A DNA stretch of 46,284 bases from Candidatus Nitrosocosmicus sp. (GCA_031177355.1 JAPSGR010000013.1:1-46284); one strand, 5' to 3'; positions 25,562-34,866 are shown, counted from the first letter of the stretch. Notes: a model not told the origin generated them from the letters alone. Numbers and translations are program-made.

Positions 25562-27199
25562 TTAACATAATTGAATAGATTTAGCTAGCAACATAGCTTT
25601 TTGAGGATCTTCTGAACTGAATTCATCGCTGTCATATTTTTTACTAAAATATAGAAGATCTGCAAGCTTCCATTTATCAATGGTTACAAATGTAGTACCA
25701 TTTTTTTTGATGGTAGTTATGTTCGTAGTCAGGATAACAAGTTTATCAACTACAGAATTTCTTTTTGTGCTCTTTACTATCTTATCAAAATTTTTATTTT
25801 TATCTGAATCTACCGCAATCGATATACCAACCTTCTTTCCCATTTGGTCATTGTATACTGCGTCTAAAAATTCTCCGTCAAGGTTTTCTTCATATTTCTT
25901 CACGGTTCCTAACTCCTCAAAATAATTAATCAAATTTTTAACAGCGTTACGGACATTTGATTCTACAACATCTTTGTCTATAGAAATTTTTCTCATCTTT
26001 ATAAAATCTGAAATTGGGATGCCCATAATGCTCCCTCTTAATCTAAGTCCGGGATAGACATTCTTGATAGTTTCTTCTATTGACTGCTCGTCAATGCTTT
26101 GAGATTTCTTGTGTGCCGCCACTTCAAAAGCATGATACAGAACATTTAAGATAGATCTAATGTTTCTAAAATCAGGAAATTCATCATATATTATACGAAT
26201 CTTTGCTGATAAATCTTTTTTTTCCTGTCCGGTTAACTCACCATTATAATGAAGCACATACTGTAAAACAATATCGTTAATTTCATCAAATGAGTTGGAA
26301 CCCGCTAAGTCAATCTTGTAATTAGCTTTTTCCAAACGATCAAATAGCGAAGGACTAATTTTGGAAATTTCGGCATAATATGAAGGGGTTGTTATTATCA
26401 TCAATATAGCATATGGAATGTGTGAATTAATTAAACCCTTTAAGTACTCTAACGAACTTGGATTGGTATCAAATTCGTCAATTTGGAAAATGGTAACTTT
26501 GTTAAATAATTTGAAATTTATCTTTGCCATGGTGGTAAGCACCATCGTAAGGTTCTCAAAGGTTTTTAAATCAGAATAGTTAAGAGTACCCGTTCTTATC
26601 ATTTCAGTTATCAAATGTATCTCAATTTTGGTAAAATCCTTAGACATTAGTTCAATCAAATGTTCATAAGACAAACTCATTTTCTTTTGTGCCATTTGCT
26701 CCAACTTTTCGGAAACAGAATTACCATTCATTGCATCGAAAAATCCATACTTGATTATTTTCTTTACAAGCTTTGGGTTGTGTGTAAAGTTTTCCCTAAG
26801 ATAGTCAAGAATTTTACTTTTTACAGAATCATAATAGTCTTTTCCAAATCCAGAAACTATTGAGTGAAAAAAATTATCTATATCTCTGGGCTGAACCTGA
26901 GTGAGGTCTGTATAAGAGATAATCGATTTTTCCTGAAATTCATTTAGAGTTTTCATGTGCAACGTTAAATGAGTTTTACCGGAACCAACATCTTGAATCA
27001 TTGTGATTATTTTAAACAAATCCTCATTGTAGAGATTCTGATTGCTCAACTTTCCGCTCAAGTCATCAAGACAGCACTTTATTGAATTCAAAACATTATT
27101 ATGTCTTTTACCTCCTAGAATGCGTGCGTTATAGACAGTAGGCGTAGGGCTGCTAGGAAAAGGATTTGTATTTAGATTATATGGAGTCAACAAATACAC
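25562..27199 (-). CDS. AAA ATPase, ExeA/ORC-like, of unknown function
   Basis: A 545-residue P-loop ATPase. It opens with PYNLNTNPFPSSPTPTV, resembling the NPF-x-PDP start of ExeA/TniB-type AAA proteins. Walker A is DVGSGKTHL (residues 70-78), Walker B VTIFQIDEFD (235-244), sensor 1 MIITTPSYY (about 267-275), and a candidate Arg finger lies in PSLFDRLEKA (about 283-292). A helical lid follows, then a C-terminal domain (about 410-540) with strands KVGISIAVD and KLVILTTN. That pattern resembles nuclease-like domains, but without a clear ExK pair. The start is GTG 27199, inside the upstream wHTH gene (13-base overlap), so translation is coupled. Function unknown; a DNA-associated switch or loader is inference. 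Confidence 0.8.
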   Translation of the reverse strand: MYLLTPYNLNTNPFPSSPTPTVYNARILGGKRHNNVLNSIKCCLDDLSGKLSNQNLYNEDLFKIITMIQDVGSGKTHLTLHMKTLNEFQEKSIISYTDLTQVQPRDIDNFFHSIVSGFGKDYYDSVKSKILDYLRENFTHNPKLVKKIIKYGFFDAMNGNSVSEKLEQMAQKKMSLSYEHLIELMSKDFTKIEIHLITEMIRTGTLNYSDLKTFENLTMVLTTMAKINFKLFNKVTIFQIDEFDTNPSSLEYLKGLINSHIPYAILMIITTPSYYAEISKISPSLFDRLEKANYKIDLAGSNSFDEINDIVLQYVLHYNGELTGQEKKDLSAKIRIIYDEFPDFRNIRSILNVLYHAFEVAAHKKSQSIDEQSIEETIKNVYPGLRLRGSIMGIPISDFIKMRKISIDKDVVESNVRNAVKNLINYFEELGTVKKYEENLDGEFLDAVYNDQMGKKVGISIAVDSDKNKNFDKIVKSTKRNSVVDKLVILTTNITTIKKNGTTFVTIDKWKLADLLYFSKKYDSDEFSSEDPQKAMLLAKSIQLC

Positions 27200-27846
27200 C
27201 TCACAAAGCCGTGAATTATTCCTCTTAATACTACCCCTTCATAACCTCCGGATGATAGCTCATATTTTTCTGGATATGTTTCTATTAATTCTGCTACGAG
27301 TGAATAAAACTCTGTGTTCGTTAAATCGCATCTTCCACACAATTCTTCCTTGATAGACGATAGTTCCAACCATCCGATTGATGAGGATTTCTCAGCGATT
27401 ATCAAATCGAATTGTTCCTTAAAATCGTCAAGTGTGATACTATTTTTATTGTCATCTATTAGAGCGGTATCGCCCTTTAGTGAGCTAATCTTTTCTTCTA
27501 TGCGAATAAAAGAACTTTTTACTTCGGCAAGTTCGCAATCAATTTTTTCAACATATTTGAAAATGCTATCTGAATAGTTGTTTAGCTTACTTTGAATACC
27601 TAGTATAGATTCATATAAGTACCTAAATTTGATATCTGAAGAAAGCAGGTATTCGAGGTAAAATTTTTTACCCCAACAATAAATATAAGTTCCTTTTTTT
27701 GATACACTAATTTTGTCCTGTGAAACCAAATTGTTCAAATCATCTTCAAAGGTTTCCTCGGAAAACATTTTCCTCAACTCGGATTTTTTAATTCCAACCG
27801 ATCCAAAAGAATTAATAGCTTCATAAATTATATCTATGTTGGACAT
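27187..27846 (-). CDS. Winged-helix / coiled-coil partner of the AAA ATPase
   Basis: A 219-residue protein with a winged-helix-like N-terminus (DIIYEAINSFGSVGIKKSELRKMF...NLVSQDKISVSKKGTYIYC, about residues 4-62). A central heptad-like region follows (SKLNNYSDSIFKYVEKIDCELAEVKSSFIRIEEKISSLKG, about 84-125), then a second possible winged helix (about 150-205, GWLELSSIKEELCGRCDLTNTEFYSLVAELIE...). I use ATG 27846; TTG 27855 would add three residues. Its 3' end overlaps the ATPase start by 13 bases, which implies stoichiometric expression. I do not recognise the family. The architecture suggests a DNA-binding, dimerising adaptor that the ATPase acts on. Confidence 0.7.
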   Translation of the reverse strand: MSNIDIIYEAINSFGSVGIKKSELRKMFSEETFEDDLNNLVSQDKISVSKKGTYIYCWGKKFYLEYLLSSDIKFRYLYESILGIQSKLNNYSDSIFKYVEKIDCELAEVKSSFIRIEEKISSLKGDTALIDDNKNSITLDDFKEQFDLIIAEKSSSIGWLELSSIKEELCGRCDLTNTEFYSLVAELIETYPEKYELSSGGYEGVVLRGIIHGFVRCIC

Positions 27847-27930
27847 ATACACCAAAGTATTAAAAAAAGTTAAAAAAAAGATAGTGAAAAAAAAATAATA
27901 TTCTTGTAAAAAAAAATAAACAATTATAAG

Positions 27931-27942
27931 ATTTATTTATTA
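27931..27942 (+). promoter_or_regulatory. TATA-like element of the C/D box sRNA
   Basis: ATTTATTTATTA is centred about 23-25 bases before 27960. That places the predicted transcription start at, or a few bases before, box C of the sRNA. Spacing supports an independent promoter on the plus strand. Confidence 0.45.
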
Positions 27943-27956
27943 AAGATATATTCCAT

Positions 27957-28017
27957 GGGAATGATGATACTTTTATCTGATTTAGACCATGATGATAGCA
28001 CTAGGGTATCTGACCTT
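27957..28017 (+). ncRNA. Box C/D guide sRNA (candidate)
   Basis: All four boxes occur in canonical order: box C ATGATGA (27961-27967), box D' CTGA (27977-27980), box C' ATGATGA (27989-27995) and box D CTGA (28010-28013). The D guide is the 14-base TAGCACTAGGGTAT (27996-28009) and the D' guide is nine bases, TACTTTTAT (27968-27976). A short GG/CC closure flanks boxes C and D. Archaeal C/D sRNAs assemble with L7Ae, Nop5 and fibrillarin and direct 2'-O-methylation of the base opposite guide position 5. By that rule the D target would contain AUACC with the second C methylated. The target RNA is not proven. No ORF covers the segment. Confidence 0.8.
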
Positions 28018-28094
28018 ATTCTAAACTAAAAATTTTAAGTTAGGTGAACATATAAATTAATAAGGAAAGTTTTAGGTATAGGTTTATCGATCAA

Positions 28095-28409
28095 TTGTCC
28101 AATGATGAATACAACTATAAAGACAACGTTGGAGTTGATGAGGTAACTAAAAGAACCAACAAATTGCTTCATGACTTCAAGGAAAATTATGTAAGAAATA
28201 ACAATAGTGATTTTGTCAACGATGCTATAACCAACATGGTTGTTTGTTGTAAAACATACGAGAAAATATTTGAAGGCTTTATCATCGTCTCACAAATTAA
28301 TAAAATGCCCCAAGAATTAATCGAGGGATTTGTTAAGTGGTCCACGGGTCAACTCGAGGATCTAAAAGAGAAAATTGAAGAAATTGATAAAAAGAGAGAT
28401 ATGCGCTAA
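28095..28409 (+). CDS. Hypothetical protein, 104 aa
   Basis: A 104-residue, mostly helical, charged protein with start TTG 28095 (DEYNYKDNVGVDEVTKRTNKLLHDFKENY...). Its C-terminus (GQLEDLKEKIEEIDKKRDM) looks like a short coiled coil. No known motif. It lies about 80 bases after the C/D sRNA and 75 bases before the heme o synthase on the same strand; relation to either is unclear. Confidence 0.6.
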   Translation: MSNDEYNYKDNVGVDEVTKRTNKLLHDFKENYVRNNNSDFVNDAITNMVVCCKTYEKIFEGFIIVSQINKMPQELIEGFVKWSTGQLEDLKEKIEEIDKKRDMR

Positions 28410-28484
28410 GAATGGTGGGGATAATGATTTTTTGAATATCGAATAAGTTAAATTCAGGCAAAGGGTCATTAACATTGAATATTA

Positions 28485-29399
28485 GTGTCTTTGAGTGGTC
28501 GTCTCGAGTCTTCAACTATTAAAAATTATATTGAGGTATCAAAACCACGAATTGTAATAGTTCTTGTTATTACAGCTGTTACCTCAATGCTTGCTGCGAC
28601 CAGATTCGATGGCACTCCAGATTCTGCATGGGATATTTCATTTTGGAAGTTATTTTTTTTGATAATATGCGGATCAATGTCCTCAATGGGGGCCAGTGCG
28701 ATTAACCAATTCTATGATAAGAACATCGATAACCTGATGGTAAGAACTTCCAAAAGACCCATACCGTCGGGAAGGTTAAAGGCAAATAATGTACTTATCT
28801 ATGGAATGAGCCTCAGTGCAGCATCAGTAGTCCTTGCCTGGTTCAGTTTAAATCCAATGGCCACTTTTATGATAGCACTAGGAATTTTCTTTTATGTAGT
28901 GATTTACACGTTGATTCTAAAGAGGAGGAATGTGTGGAATATAGTAATTGGAGGCTTTGCAGGAAGTGCTGCTTCGATGGCGGGATGGGCAGTTACTACC
29001 AATAGCATGGACTTGCTTGGGTTCTTAGTTGGATGGATAGTATTTATGTGGACCCCTCCTCATTTTTGGTGCCTAGCTATAAAAACAAGAGAAGAGTACT
29101 CAAAGGCTAAAGTTCCTATGTTACCAGTGATTTATGGAGACAAGGTAACTGCAAAATATATTTTTATAAATTCGCTTATCCTGATCCCATATTCGATATC
29201 ATTGTATTTCTTTGGATTAGGCATCTTGTATTTGGTATCCGCTGCAGTGTCGGGTACGCTTATGACTATATACCATTATAAATTATTACAGAACCCTAAC
29301 CCAGAATTTGCATGGAAGGCTTACAAAGTAACGGCCCCGTATTTGGTAATTGTCTTTGTAGCGATTGCCCTTGACTCTCTCTGGTATTTCAAATTATAG
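28485..29399 (+). CDS. ctaB: Protoheme IX farnesyltransferase (heme o synthase)
   Basis: Attaches a farnesyl group to heme b to make heme o for terminal heme-copper oxidases. The 304-residue UbiA-family membrane protein has about eight to nine membrane helices. The prenyl-diphosphate motif NQFYDKNIDNLMVRTSKRPIPSGR lies near residues 70-93, and the second loop TPPHFWCLAIKTREEYSKAKVPMLPV near 189-214. The start is GTG 28485. Length is normal. No oxidase or heme a synthase gene is adjacent. Confidence 0.95.
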   Translation: MSLSGRLESSTIKNYIEVSKPRIVIVLVITAVTSMLAATRFDGTPDSAWDISFWKLFFLIICGSMSSMGASAINQFYDKNIDNLMVRTSKRPIPSGRLKANNVLIYGMSLSAASVVLAWFSLNPMATFMIALGIFFYVVIYTLILKRRNVWNIVIGGFAGSAASMAGWAVTTNSMDLLGFLVGWIVFMWTPPHFWCLAIKTREEYSKAKVPMLPVIYGDKVTAKYIFINSLILIPYSISLYFFGLGILYLVSAAVSGTLMTIYHYKLLQNPNPEFAWKAYKVTAPYLVIVFVAIALDSLWYFKL

Positions 29400-29416
29400 A
29401 CTAAACTTATAGAGAG

Positions 29417-29629
29417 TTAATTTGCCAATTCTATGCGTTTTTTGTCTTTTGTAACCCATGTAACTCGGATAAGCCCATAAATTTCTAAATCAAGTAAAAC
29501 CTTATTCAATTCATCGTCAGGTATACTAATATCATCTTTAGACAGTGAATTGATTAAATCCTGGTCTGTGGTGACTCCTCCTAATTGTTTTACCTTTTCA
29601 AAAATTACATTTCTTATGGGATAATTCAT
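29417..29629 (-). CDS. Small winged-helix-like protein (70 aa)
   Basis: A 70-residue protein (NYPIRNVIFEKVKQLGGVTTDQDLINSLSKDDISIPDDELNKVLLDLEIYGLIRVTWVTKDKKRIELAN). Its three helices followed by a two-strand wing are typical of a minimal wHTH domain. ATG 29629 is chosen over TTG 29632. It lies 51 bases downstream of cdc48 on the same strand and is convergent with ctaB. A role as a small DNA-binding protein or adaptor is inference. Confidence 0.65.
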   Translation of the reverse strand: MNYPIRNVIFEKVKQLGGVTTDQDLINSLSKDDISIPDDELNKVLLDLEIYGLIRVTWVTKDKKRIELAN

Positions 29630-29680
29630 CAAGTATAATCAAACACCTGATCTATTATAGATACTTATACCTATCAATTC

Positions 29681-31885
29681 TTAACCGTAAAATATTTTGT
29701 CATGGAATTTTGGAATTGCAGTAGTTAATTTTTTCTCTATAGACGAATACCAATTGTGGACATCATTAGTAATCGAGGGTTTCAATGTGTTTAATGCTTC
29801 TTCAAAATCGATATTGAAAACCATATCCGAATTCTTATGAATAGCATTTATAGCAGCTATCCTACATAAAGCCATCAGATCCGCTCCACTAAAGCCTTTC
29901 GTTAGTGAAGAAATTTTGTTCAAATCAACATCGGAGGAAATGGGCATCGAAGAAGTTATTTTCAAAAGAATATCATATCTAGACAATTCATCTGGAGGAT
30001 TGACAAAAATGATGAGGTCAAATCTGCCCGGCCTCAGTAAAGATGTGTCCAGGAGGTCTGGTCTGCTTGTAATTCCGATTACAATAACGCCAAAATTACC
30101 TGAATCATCCATTTCTGATAAAATTTGAGATAATACACGTTCGTTTCCTGACATATCATCGTAAGTTCGGGGTCGACCTAGTGAATCCAACTCATCAAAG
30201 ACTACAATGCAAGGAGATGAAGAACGAGCCTTTCTAAAGATTTCCCGTATGGCTTTTTCTGACTCCCCTACCCATTTGGACAAAACTTCTGGTCCTCGAA
30301 CGAAGATCATGTTCATTGAACCTTCATTTGCAAAAGATTTTGCAAGTAATGTTTTTCCACATCCTGAAGGACCAAATATCAATGCCCCTTTAGCAGGCTT
30401 TATACCCATTTTCAAAAATTTCTCAGGCGAGATTATCGGAGATAATAGATTTTCTTTTAGTAAACTCTTTTCTTTAACCAAGCCGCCAACTTCATCCCAC
30501 GTTATATTAGTTGGCTCTACATAGAATTCCCTTAGGGCAGTAGGAATGATGTCTTTCATTGCATTCATAAAATCATTTTGATTTATGCGTATACTGTTTA
30601 AGATTTCAGCGGGCACCTGACTTTGGTTCTCTAAATCAAAATCAGTAAGCGTTCGTCGGATAGATTTCATTGCAGCTTCCCTAGAAAGGGCTTTGATATC
30701 AGCTCCTGTATAGCCATTAAGTAGTTTTGCTAAGTCTCTTAATTGTACATCTGAATCAAGGGGCATCTCATGAGTATGAATCTTGAGAATTTCATACCTA
30801 CCATCTACATTATGGATTCCTATCTCTATTTCTCTATCAAACCTGCCTGGTCGCCTTAAAGCAGGATCCAAACTATCTGGTCTATTGGTAGCACCCAATA
30901 CGACAACATTTCCCCGATCGGACATTCCGTCCATAAGTGCCAACAATTGTGCTACGACTCTTTTTTCGACGTCTCCAAATGTATCTTCCCTTTTTGGAGC
31001 TATAGCATCGATCTCATCAATAAATATAATACTAGGGGCTGATTCTTTGGCCTTCTGGAAAATTTCTCTTAATTTGCTCTCAGTTTCTCCATAATACTTG
31101 TTCACTATCTCAGGTCCATTAATTATATAGAAATTCGCCTTCGACTCTGCGGCCAAAGCCTTTGCGATTAATGTCTTTCCACAGCCAGGGGGGCCAAACA
31201 GTAGAATCCCTTTATGTGGTTCTATTCCGATTTTTGAGAACACTTCGGGGTGTCTCAGAGGGAGTTCAACTATTTCTCTGAGTCGGGTTATCTGGTTTTT
31301 CAATCCCCCTATCTGCTCATAGGTCACATGATGATCCGCATGGTATGTTTTTTCAATGCCGATCTTTATTGTAATTTTAGTAGATTTTGTAATTTTAACC
31401 ACATCCTTGGGAATCGTATTTTGGACTTTAAACTCCAAAGATGTCCCTAAAAAGTTGAGCAAGAATTGCTCTCCTTTCATTACAGGGTATCCATCAAACC
31501 GGTTATTTAAATAAAGAATAAATTCGTCAGAGAAATTTTTTGATGTATTACAAGCCAATACTATCTTTTCAGCAGATTTAGGATCAGATTTTTTTACTAT
31601 TACAAAATCATTCAAACTAACGCCAGCATTCTGTCTAGTTTGTCCATCGATGTGAATATAGCTATTTTTTTTATTTTTATCCTCAAAACTATAAGCTGAT
31701 ACGGCTGCTACCTTCTTGCCAGCTATTTCAATTACATCCCCGTCTCTAATTCCAAGCTTGGCCATGGTAAAACTATCAAGAATGGCTCTTTTCTTACCGA
31801 CGTCTTTTATTCTACATTCGGCCACCTTCATTTTAACGGTATTTGTTTTACGCAGAGTGGTTTTAGATTTGTCTTTTTTTTTCAA
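29681..31885 (-). CDS. cdc48: Cdc48/p97-type AAA+ ATPase
   Basis: A 734-residue double-AAA unfoldase, thought to feed unfolded proteins to the archaeal proteasome. The N-terminal double-psi barrel covers about residues 18-105 ([18 protein letters not shown]...), followed by a barrel-like second N subdomain. D1 has Walker A GPPGCGKT at 231-238, Walker B IIFIDEID and [21 protein letters not shown]2 has GPSGCGKT near 505-512, Walker [11 protein letters not shown] and [17 protein letters not shown]. The C-terminus ends HDKIFYG, without the bacterial-type extension. The start is TTG 31885; ATG 31831 (residue 19) is an alternative that would still keep the barrel. Confidence 0.95.
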   Translation of the reverse strand: MKKKDKSKTTLRKTNTVKMKVAECRIKDVGKKRAILDSFTMAKLGIRDGDVIEIAGKKVAAVSAYSFEDKNKKNSYIHIDGQTRQNAGVSLNDFVIVKKSDPKSAEKIVLACNTSKNFSDEFILYLNNRFDGYPVMKGEQFLLNFLGTSLEFKVQNTIPKDVVKITKSTKITIKIGIEKTYHADHHVTYEQIGGLKNQITRLREIVELPLRHPEVFSKIGIEPHKGILLFGPPGCGKTLIAKALAAESKANFYIINGPEIVNKYYGETESKLREIFQKAKESAPSIIFIDEIDAIAPKREDTFGDVEKRVVAQLLALMDGMSDRGNVVVLGATNRPDSLDPALRRPGRFDREIEIGIHNVDGRYEILKIHTHEMPLDSDVQLRDLAKLLNGYTGADIKALSREAAMKSIRRTLTDFDLENQSQVPAEILNSIRINQNDFMNAMKDIIPTALREFYVEPTNITWDEVGGLVKEKSLLKENLLSPIISPEKFLKMGIKPAKGALIFGPSGCGKTLLAKSFANEGSMNMIFVRGPEVLSKWVGESEKAIREIFRKARSSSPCIVVFDELDSLGRPRTYDDMSGNERVLSQILSEMDDSGNFGVIVIGITSRPDLLDTSLLRPGRFDLIIFVNPPDELSRYDILLKITSSMPISSDVDLNKISSLTKGFSGADLMALCRIAAINAIHKNSDMVFNIDFEEALNTLKPSITNDVHNWYSSIEKKLTTAIPKFHDKIFYG

Positions 31886-31912
31886 TTGGAACTCAAAAAC
31901 ATACGAGTTAGG

Positions 31913-32194
31913 TTATTTCATCTTAACTGATTGTCGGCTTATGTTAATTACCTGCATTTCTCCAGCGCCATCGACATTCTTAATCGACATTTCTAGTTTT
32001 TCCATTTCCCCCTCCGCATCATCTAATAAAAAATCACCCACCAAAGCATTCAAACCGAAAGCAATAGGCTCTTTTGCGTGTGCTTTCAGTTCCATTCCTT
32101 CAGGGACATTATTTTTTATCCTATCAGCTAAAACTTCAATGTCGGTTTCCGAATCAGCTGGTAGTATTTTTATACGAGCAACTAGTCGGGCCAT
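31913..32194 (-). CDS. ef1b: Elongation factor EF-1 beta
   Basis: A 93-residue archaeal EF-1B, the nucleotide-exchange factor for aEF1A (encoded at 8991-10304). Recognised by MARLVARIKILPADSETDIEVLADRIKNNVP, the core KEPIAFGLNALVGDFLLDD and VDGAGEMQVINISR. Length and start (ATG 32194) are standard. It begins three bases after the stop of the zinc-ribbon gene 32198-32377, and cdc48 starts 27 bases beyond it, forming a tight minus-strand operon. Confidence 0.95.
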   Translation of the reverse strand: MARLVARIKILPADSETDIEVLADRIKNNVPEGMELKAHAKEPIAFGLNALVGDFLLDDAEGEMEKLEMSIKNVDGAGEMQVINISRQSVKMK

Positions 32195-32197
32195 TCC

Positions 32198-32377
32198 TTA
32201 CGGTCCCTCGAATCCGCATCCTACACACTTGTAGGATCTAGCAAATTCTCTACAGCTTTGACATCGCCAGATAATAACATACCCGCAATTTGGGCAATAA
32301 AATCTAACACAGGCATCATTAGGCATAATAGGCCTGTTACAAGAAGTGCAAACAGGTAATTGTAACTGCTTTGACAT
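32198..32377 (-). CDS. Zinc-ribbon protein (HVO_2753-like), 59 aa
   Basis: ATG 32377 opens a 59-residue frame ending at TAA 32198-32200. It carries four Cys pairs: CTSC (10, 13), CPNCG (28, 31), CQSC (39, 42) and CVGCGF (51, 54), plus a lone Cys23. This is the double zinc-ribbon pattern of the small archaeal Zn-ribbon proteins annotated as RNA-binding or translation-related, which regularly sit next to EF-1B. The longer overlapping frame on the same strand (32221-32403) is a shadow. Three bases separate it from EF-1B, so translation is coupled. Confidence 0.88.
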   Translation of the reverse strand: MSKQLQLPVCTSCNRPIMPNDACVRFYCPNCGYVIIWRCQSCREFARSYKCVGCGFEGP

Positions 32378-32403
32378 ATCTCTTGAAAAGATAAGTACCG
32401 CAT

Positions 32404-33594
32404 TTATATCTTGCTTAGGTCTTTAATTAACTTTCTATACTCATTTCCCATGAAGGTATATATCAGATTCAATGTCGTTTTGGTATTCAGAAATTGTTTT
32501 AAGGAAAAGGAATGAAAATCAAAATCTCCAGTTTCCGAGATATTATCAAGAGTACTATTTGATACCTCTGAAAATATTTTGTCTAGAGATTTGTTATCTA
32601 GTCGTTCTAAAACTTTTCTCAATAAAAGCAATCTATCGAATTCTTTTCCAAATTTAAATAACCAATTTTCCTCATACTCATTAAGGTACTTGCCTTCTTT
32701 GCCCTCTCCATGTGAAAGTGCGATAGCCCTACCAGCAAATATTCCACCCATACCGCCTGTATATATACCGCCTGCAGTAGTAGGCTTGGTTTGGCCTGCT
32801 GCATCACCTACAATTACATTTTTACCCTTGAAGAATGGCTTTACGTACCCATTAATCCAGATAGGAGCATAAATTTTCCTAATAATAGAATAAGGCCTCC
32901 CACGGCTATTCAAGAAGGATTCTAGCAGTATATATGGATTAATATTTTTGCCTGCTACTCCTACCTTTCCTTTACCCTCTCCTGTTGGGATAACCCACGC
33001 AAAAAATCCGGGGTAAAGATCTGCATCAAAGATAACCTCAATAGTATCTTTTACAATCCAAGGAGCATATACCTCATATTGGCCTGAAGGAATTATATTC
33101 CTCATTCCTTTATTTACTAATGAGCCGACTCCTCTTGCATCAACAAAGTATTTACTTTTATAAATTTCACCCCCTTTGACTCTAATCTTAAACAAATCGT
33201 GTTCAAAAGCAATAGAGGTAATTGAACTTCTGGTATTAATTTCAGCTCCATGTTCTTGAGCCTGAAATGCAATTTCCTTATCGAATGAACGTCTATCAAT
33301 TACGATGACTCGTTGATTCGTAGAGTCGATTTTAAAAGATTTATTTCTAGTCTTAATAACAGCACTTTTGATCTCATTGTCAACGGTTTTCATTCGTGGG
33401 ATAATTCCTAGACTTTCCAGTCCAGTCTGACTCACGACGCCTCCACAATGTTCGGGTGTACCAATTTCATGATCTTCTTCCAAAACTAATACTCTCATAC
33501 CCTTAGAAGCCATTTCCCGTGCGGCGAACAGTCCAGAAACACTTCCGCCGCCAACTATCGCGTCAAACGAGCTGTGTTCTAGTGATGTTGTCAA
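32404..33594 (-). CDS. Geranylgeranyl reductase family flavoprotein
   Basis: A 396-residue FAD-dependent reductase of the digeranylgeranylglycerophospholipid reductase type, which saturates isoprenoid chains of archaeal lipids. The FAD motif is AIVGGGSVSGLFAAREMASKGMRVLVLEED (residues 13-42), then TPEHCGGVVS, and the second FAD motif NVIVGDAAGQTKPTTAGGIYTGGMGG near 266-291 contains the PTTAGGI signature of the family. The start is TTG 33594. It is transcribed toward the zinc-ribbon/EF-1B genes with a 26-base gap, so probably the same operon. Confidence 0.93.
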   Translation of the reverse strand: MTTSLEHSSFDAIVGGGSVSGLFAAREMASKGMRVLVLEEDHEIGTPEHCGGVVSQTGLESLGIIPRMKTVDNEIKSAVIKTRNKSFKIDSTNQRVIVIDRRSFDKEIAFQAQEHGAEINTRSSITSIAFEHDLFKIRVKGGEIYKSKYFVDARGVGSLVNKGMRNIIPSGQYEVYAPWIVKDTIEVIFDADLYPGFFAWVIPTGEGKGKVGVAGKNINPYILLESFLNSRGRPYSIIRKIYAPIWINGYVKPFFKGKNVIVGDAAGQTKPTTAGGIYTGGMGGIFAGRAIALSHGEGKEGKYLNEYEENWLFKFGKEFDRLLLLRKVLERLDNKSLDKIFSEVSNSTLDNISETGDFDFHSFSLKQFLNTKTTLNLIYTFMGNEYRKLIKDLSKI

Positions 33595-33660
33595 GCGAAT
33601 AAAGTTAAAGAGTCAAATATTTATTTCATCTACTTTTCAAACTAGTCATGATAAGTTTAT

Positions 33661-34866
33661 TTAGTAATTTTTTAGTACATCGATGCCTGGCATTTCGTCT
33701 CCTGCTAAGAATCTTAAAGTAGCTCCGCCGCCCGTAGATACATGTGTGACTTCTTTTTCAGAAACTCCAGAAACCTTCATTGCTTCTAGGGTGTCACCTC
33801 CTCCTATCAACGTTTTTACACCTCTCCAATAGGCAAGAGCCATACTAACTGCCACGCTTTTAGTTCCATTTGAGAAGATTTCCTTTTCAAAATAACCCAT
33901 TGGACCGTTCCAAAATATTGTTCCCAAACCATTGTTATGAATCTCATAACTAAATTTTTGGATTGTCTTGTCGCCAATATCGTATCCTCTCATCCCCTTT
34001 GGAATATCGGTTTGAATAATTTGATAATGATCACTCTTCTCAGAAGGGGCTACCTTATGGTCTATAGGTAAAATTATTTTTTCGCGGTGAGCTTGAAGTG
34101 CTTTAGTAACCCATGGTAAATAATCCTCTTCAATAATTGATTCTCCTACTGAATATCCCTTCGCTTTTAAGAAGGTATACGATGCGGCTCCGCCTATCAA
34201 AACTTTGTCTGCCTTAGGCAATAGGTGATCCAGGGCGCCAATCTTATCTTTGATTTTGACTCCACCTATTACCAAAGTAAAGGGATTTGCAGGTCGTTCT
34301 CTCAATAACGATAAGTACTGAAGCTCTTGAGCAAGATTAAATCCTGCAATTCTGTAATCAAAGAATTTTGCTACTCCATATGTAGAAGAATGTTTCCTAT
34401 GAGAAGTGCTGAATGCATCATTGATATACACGTCAGCGTAAGACGAGAGAGCGGCAGAAAAATTCTCATCATTTATTTCTTCTTCTGGATAGAATCTTAA
34501 ATTCTCAAGCAGTAATACCTCTCCATTTTTCATATTGTTTACCATTTTATTGGTTTCACTCCCTATGCAATCTTCAGAGAAGGTCACCCTAGCATCAAAT
34601 GCGGTTAAAATTTCAGCTAATTTCTTTGATACGGGCCGTAGGGAAAAGCGATAATCCTTGCCCTTAGGTCGGTCTAAATGAGTCCCAAGTATCACTTTAG
34701 CGCCTCTTTTAACTAAATATTCAATAGTAGGAACAGCAGATCTAATCCTATAATCCTCGCTTACCACATTATCTTGGACCTTGACATTAAAATCTACTCG
34801 AACAAATACTTTTTTATTATAATAAAATTGGTCATCAAAATCTGTAATAAACTTAATCTGCCCCAT
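33661..34866 (-). CDS. pgk: Phosphoglycerate kinase
   Basis: A 401-residue enzyme interconverting 1,3-bisphosphoglycerate and 3-phosphoglycerate, here most likely in gluconeogenesis, as ammonia oxidisers are autotrophs. N-terminal substrate motif KKVFVRVDFNVKVQDN (residues 18-33), GTHLDRPKGKD, LLLENLRFYPEEE, YINDAFSTSHRKHSS, and the C-terminal nucleotide motifs FWNGPMGYFE, TLIGGGDTLEAM and STGGGATLRFLAG. ATG 34866 fits. It is first in the run toward geranylgeranyl reductase, with a 66-base gap. Confidence 0.97.
   Translation of the reverse strand: MGQIKFITDFDDQFYYNKKVFVRVDFNVKVQDNVVSEDYRIRSAVPTIEYLVKRGAKVILGTHLDRPKGKDYRFSLRPVSKKLAEILTAFDARVTFSEDCIGSETNKMVNNMKNGEVLLLENLRFYPEEEINDENFSAALSSYADVYINDAFSTSHRKHSSTYGVAKFFDYRIAGFNLAQELQYLSLLRERPANPFTLVIGGVKIKDKIGALDHLLPKADKVLIGGAASYTFLKAKGYSVGESIIEEDYLPWVTKALQAHREKIILPIDHKVAPSEKSDHYQIIQTDIPKGMRGYDIGDKTIQKFSYEIHNNGLGTIFWNGPMGYFEKEIFSNGTKSVAVSMALAYWRGVKTLIGGGDTLEAMKVSGVSEKEVTHVSTGGGATLRFLAGDEMPGIDVLKNY

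Noticed and set aside
25562-27199. Transposon TniB or BREX component
   Set aside because: The ATPase start resembles ExeA/TniB, but there is no transposase, end repeats, methylase or other defence gene nearby, so a named system cannot be claimed.
32221-32403. 60-codon minus-strand frame before EF-1B
   Set aside because: It is a different frame over the four-Cys-pair zinc-ribbon gene 32198-32377, which has far better protein character.
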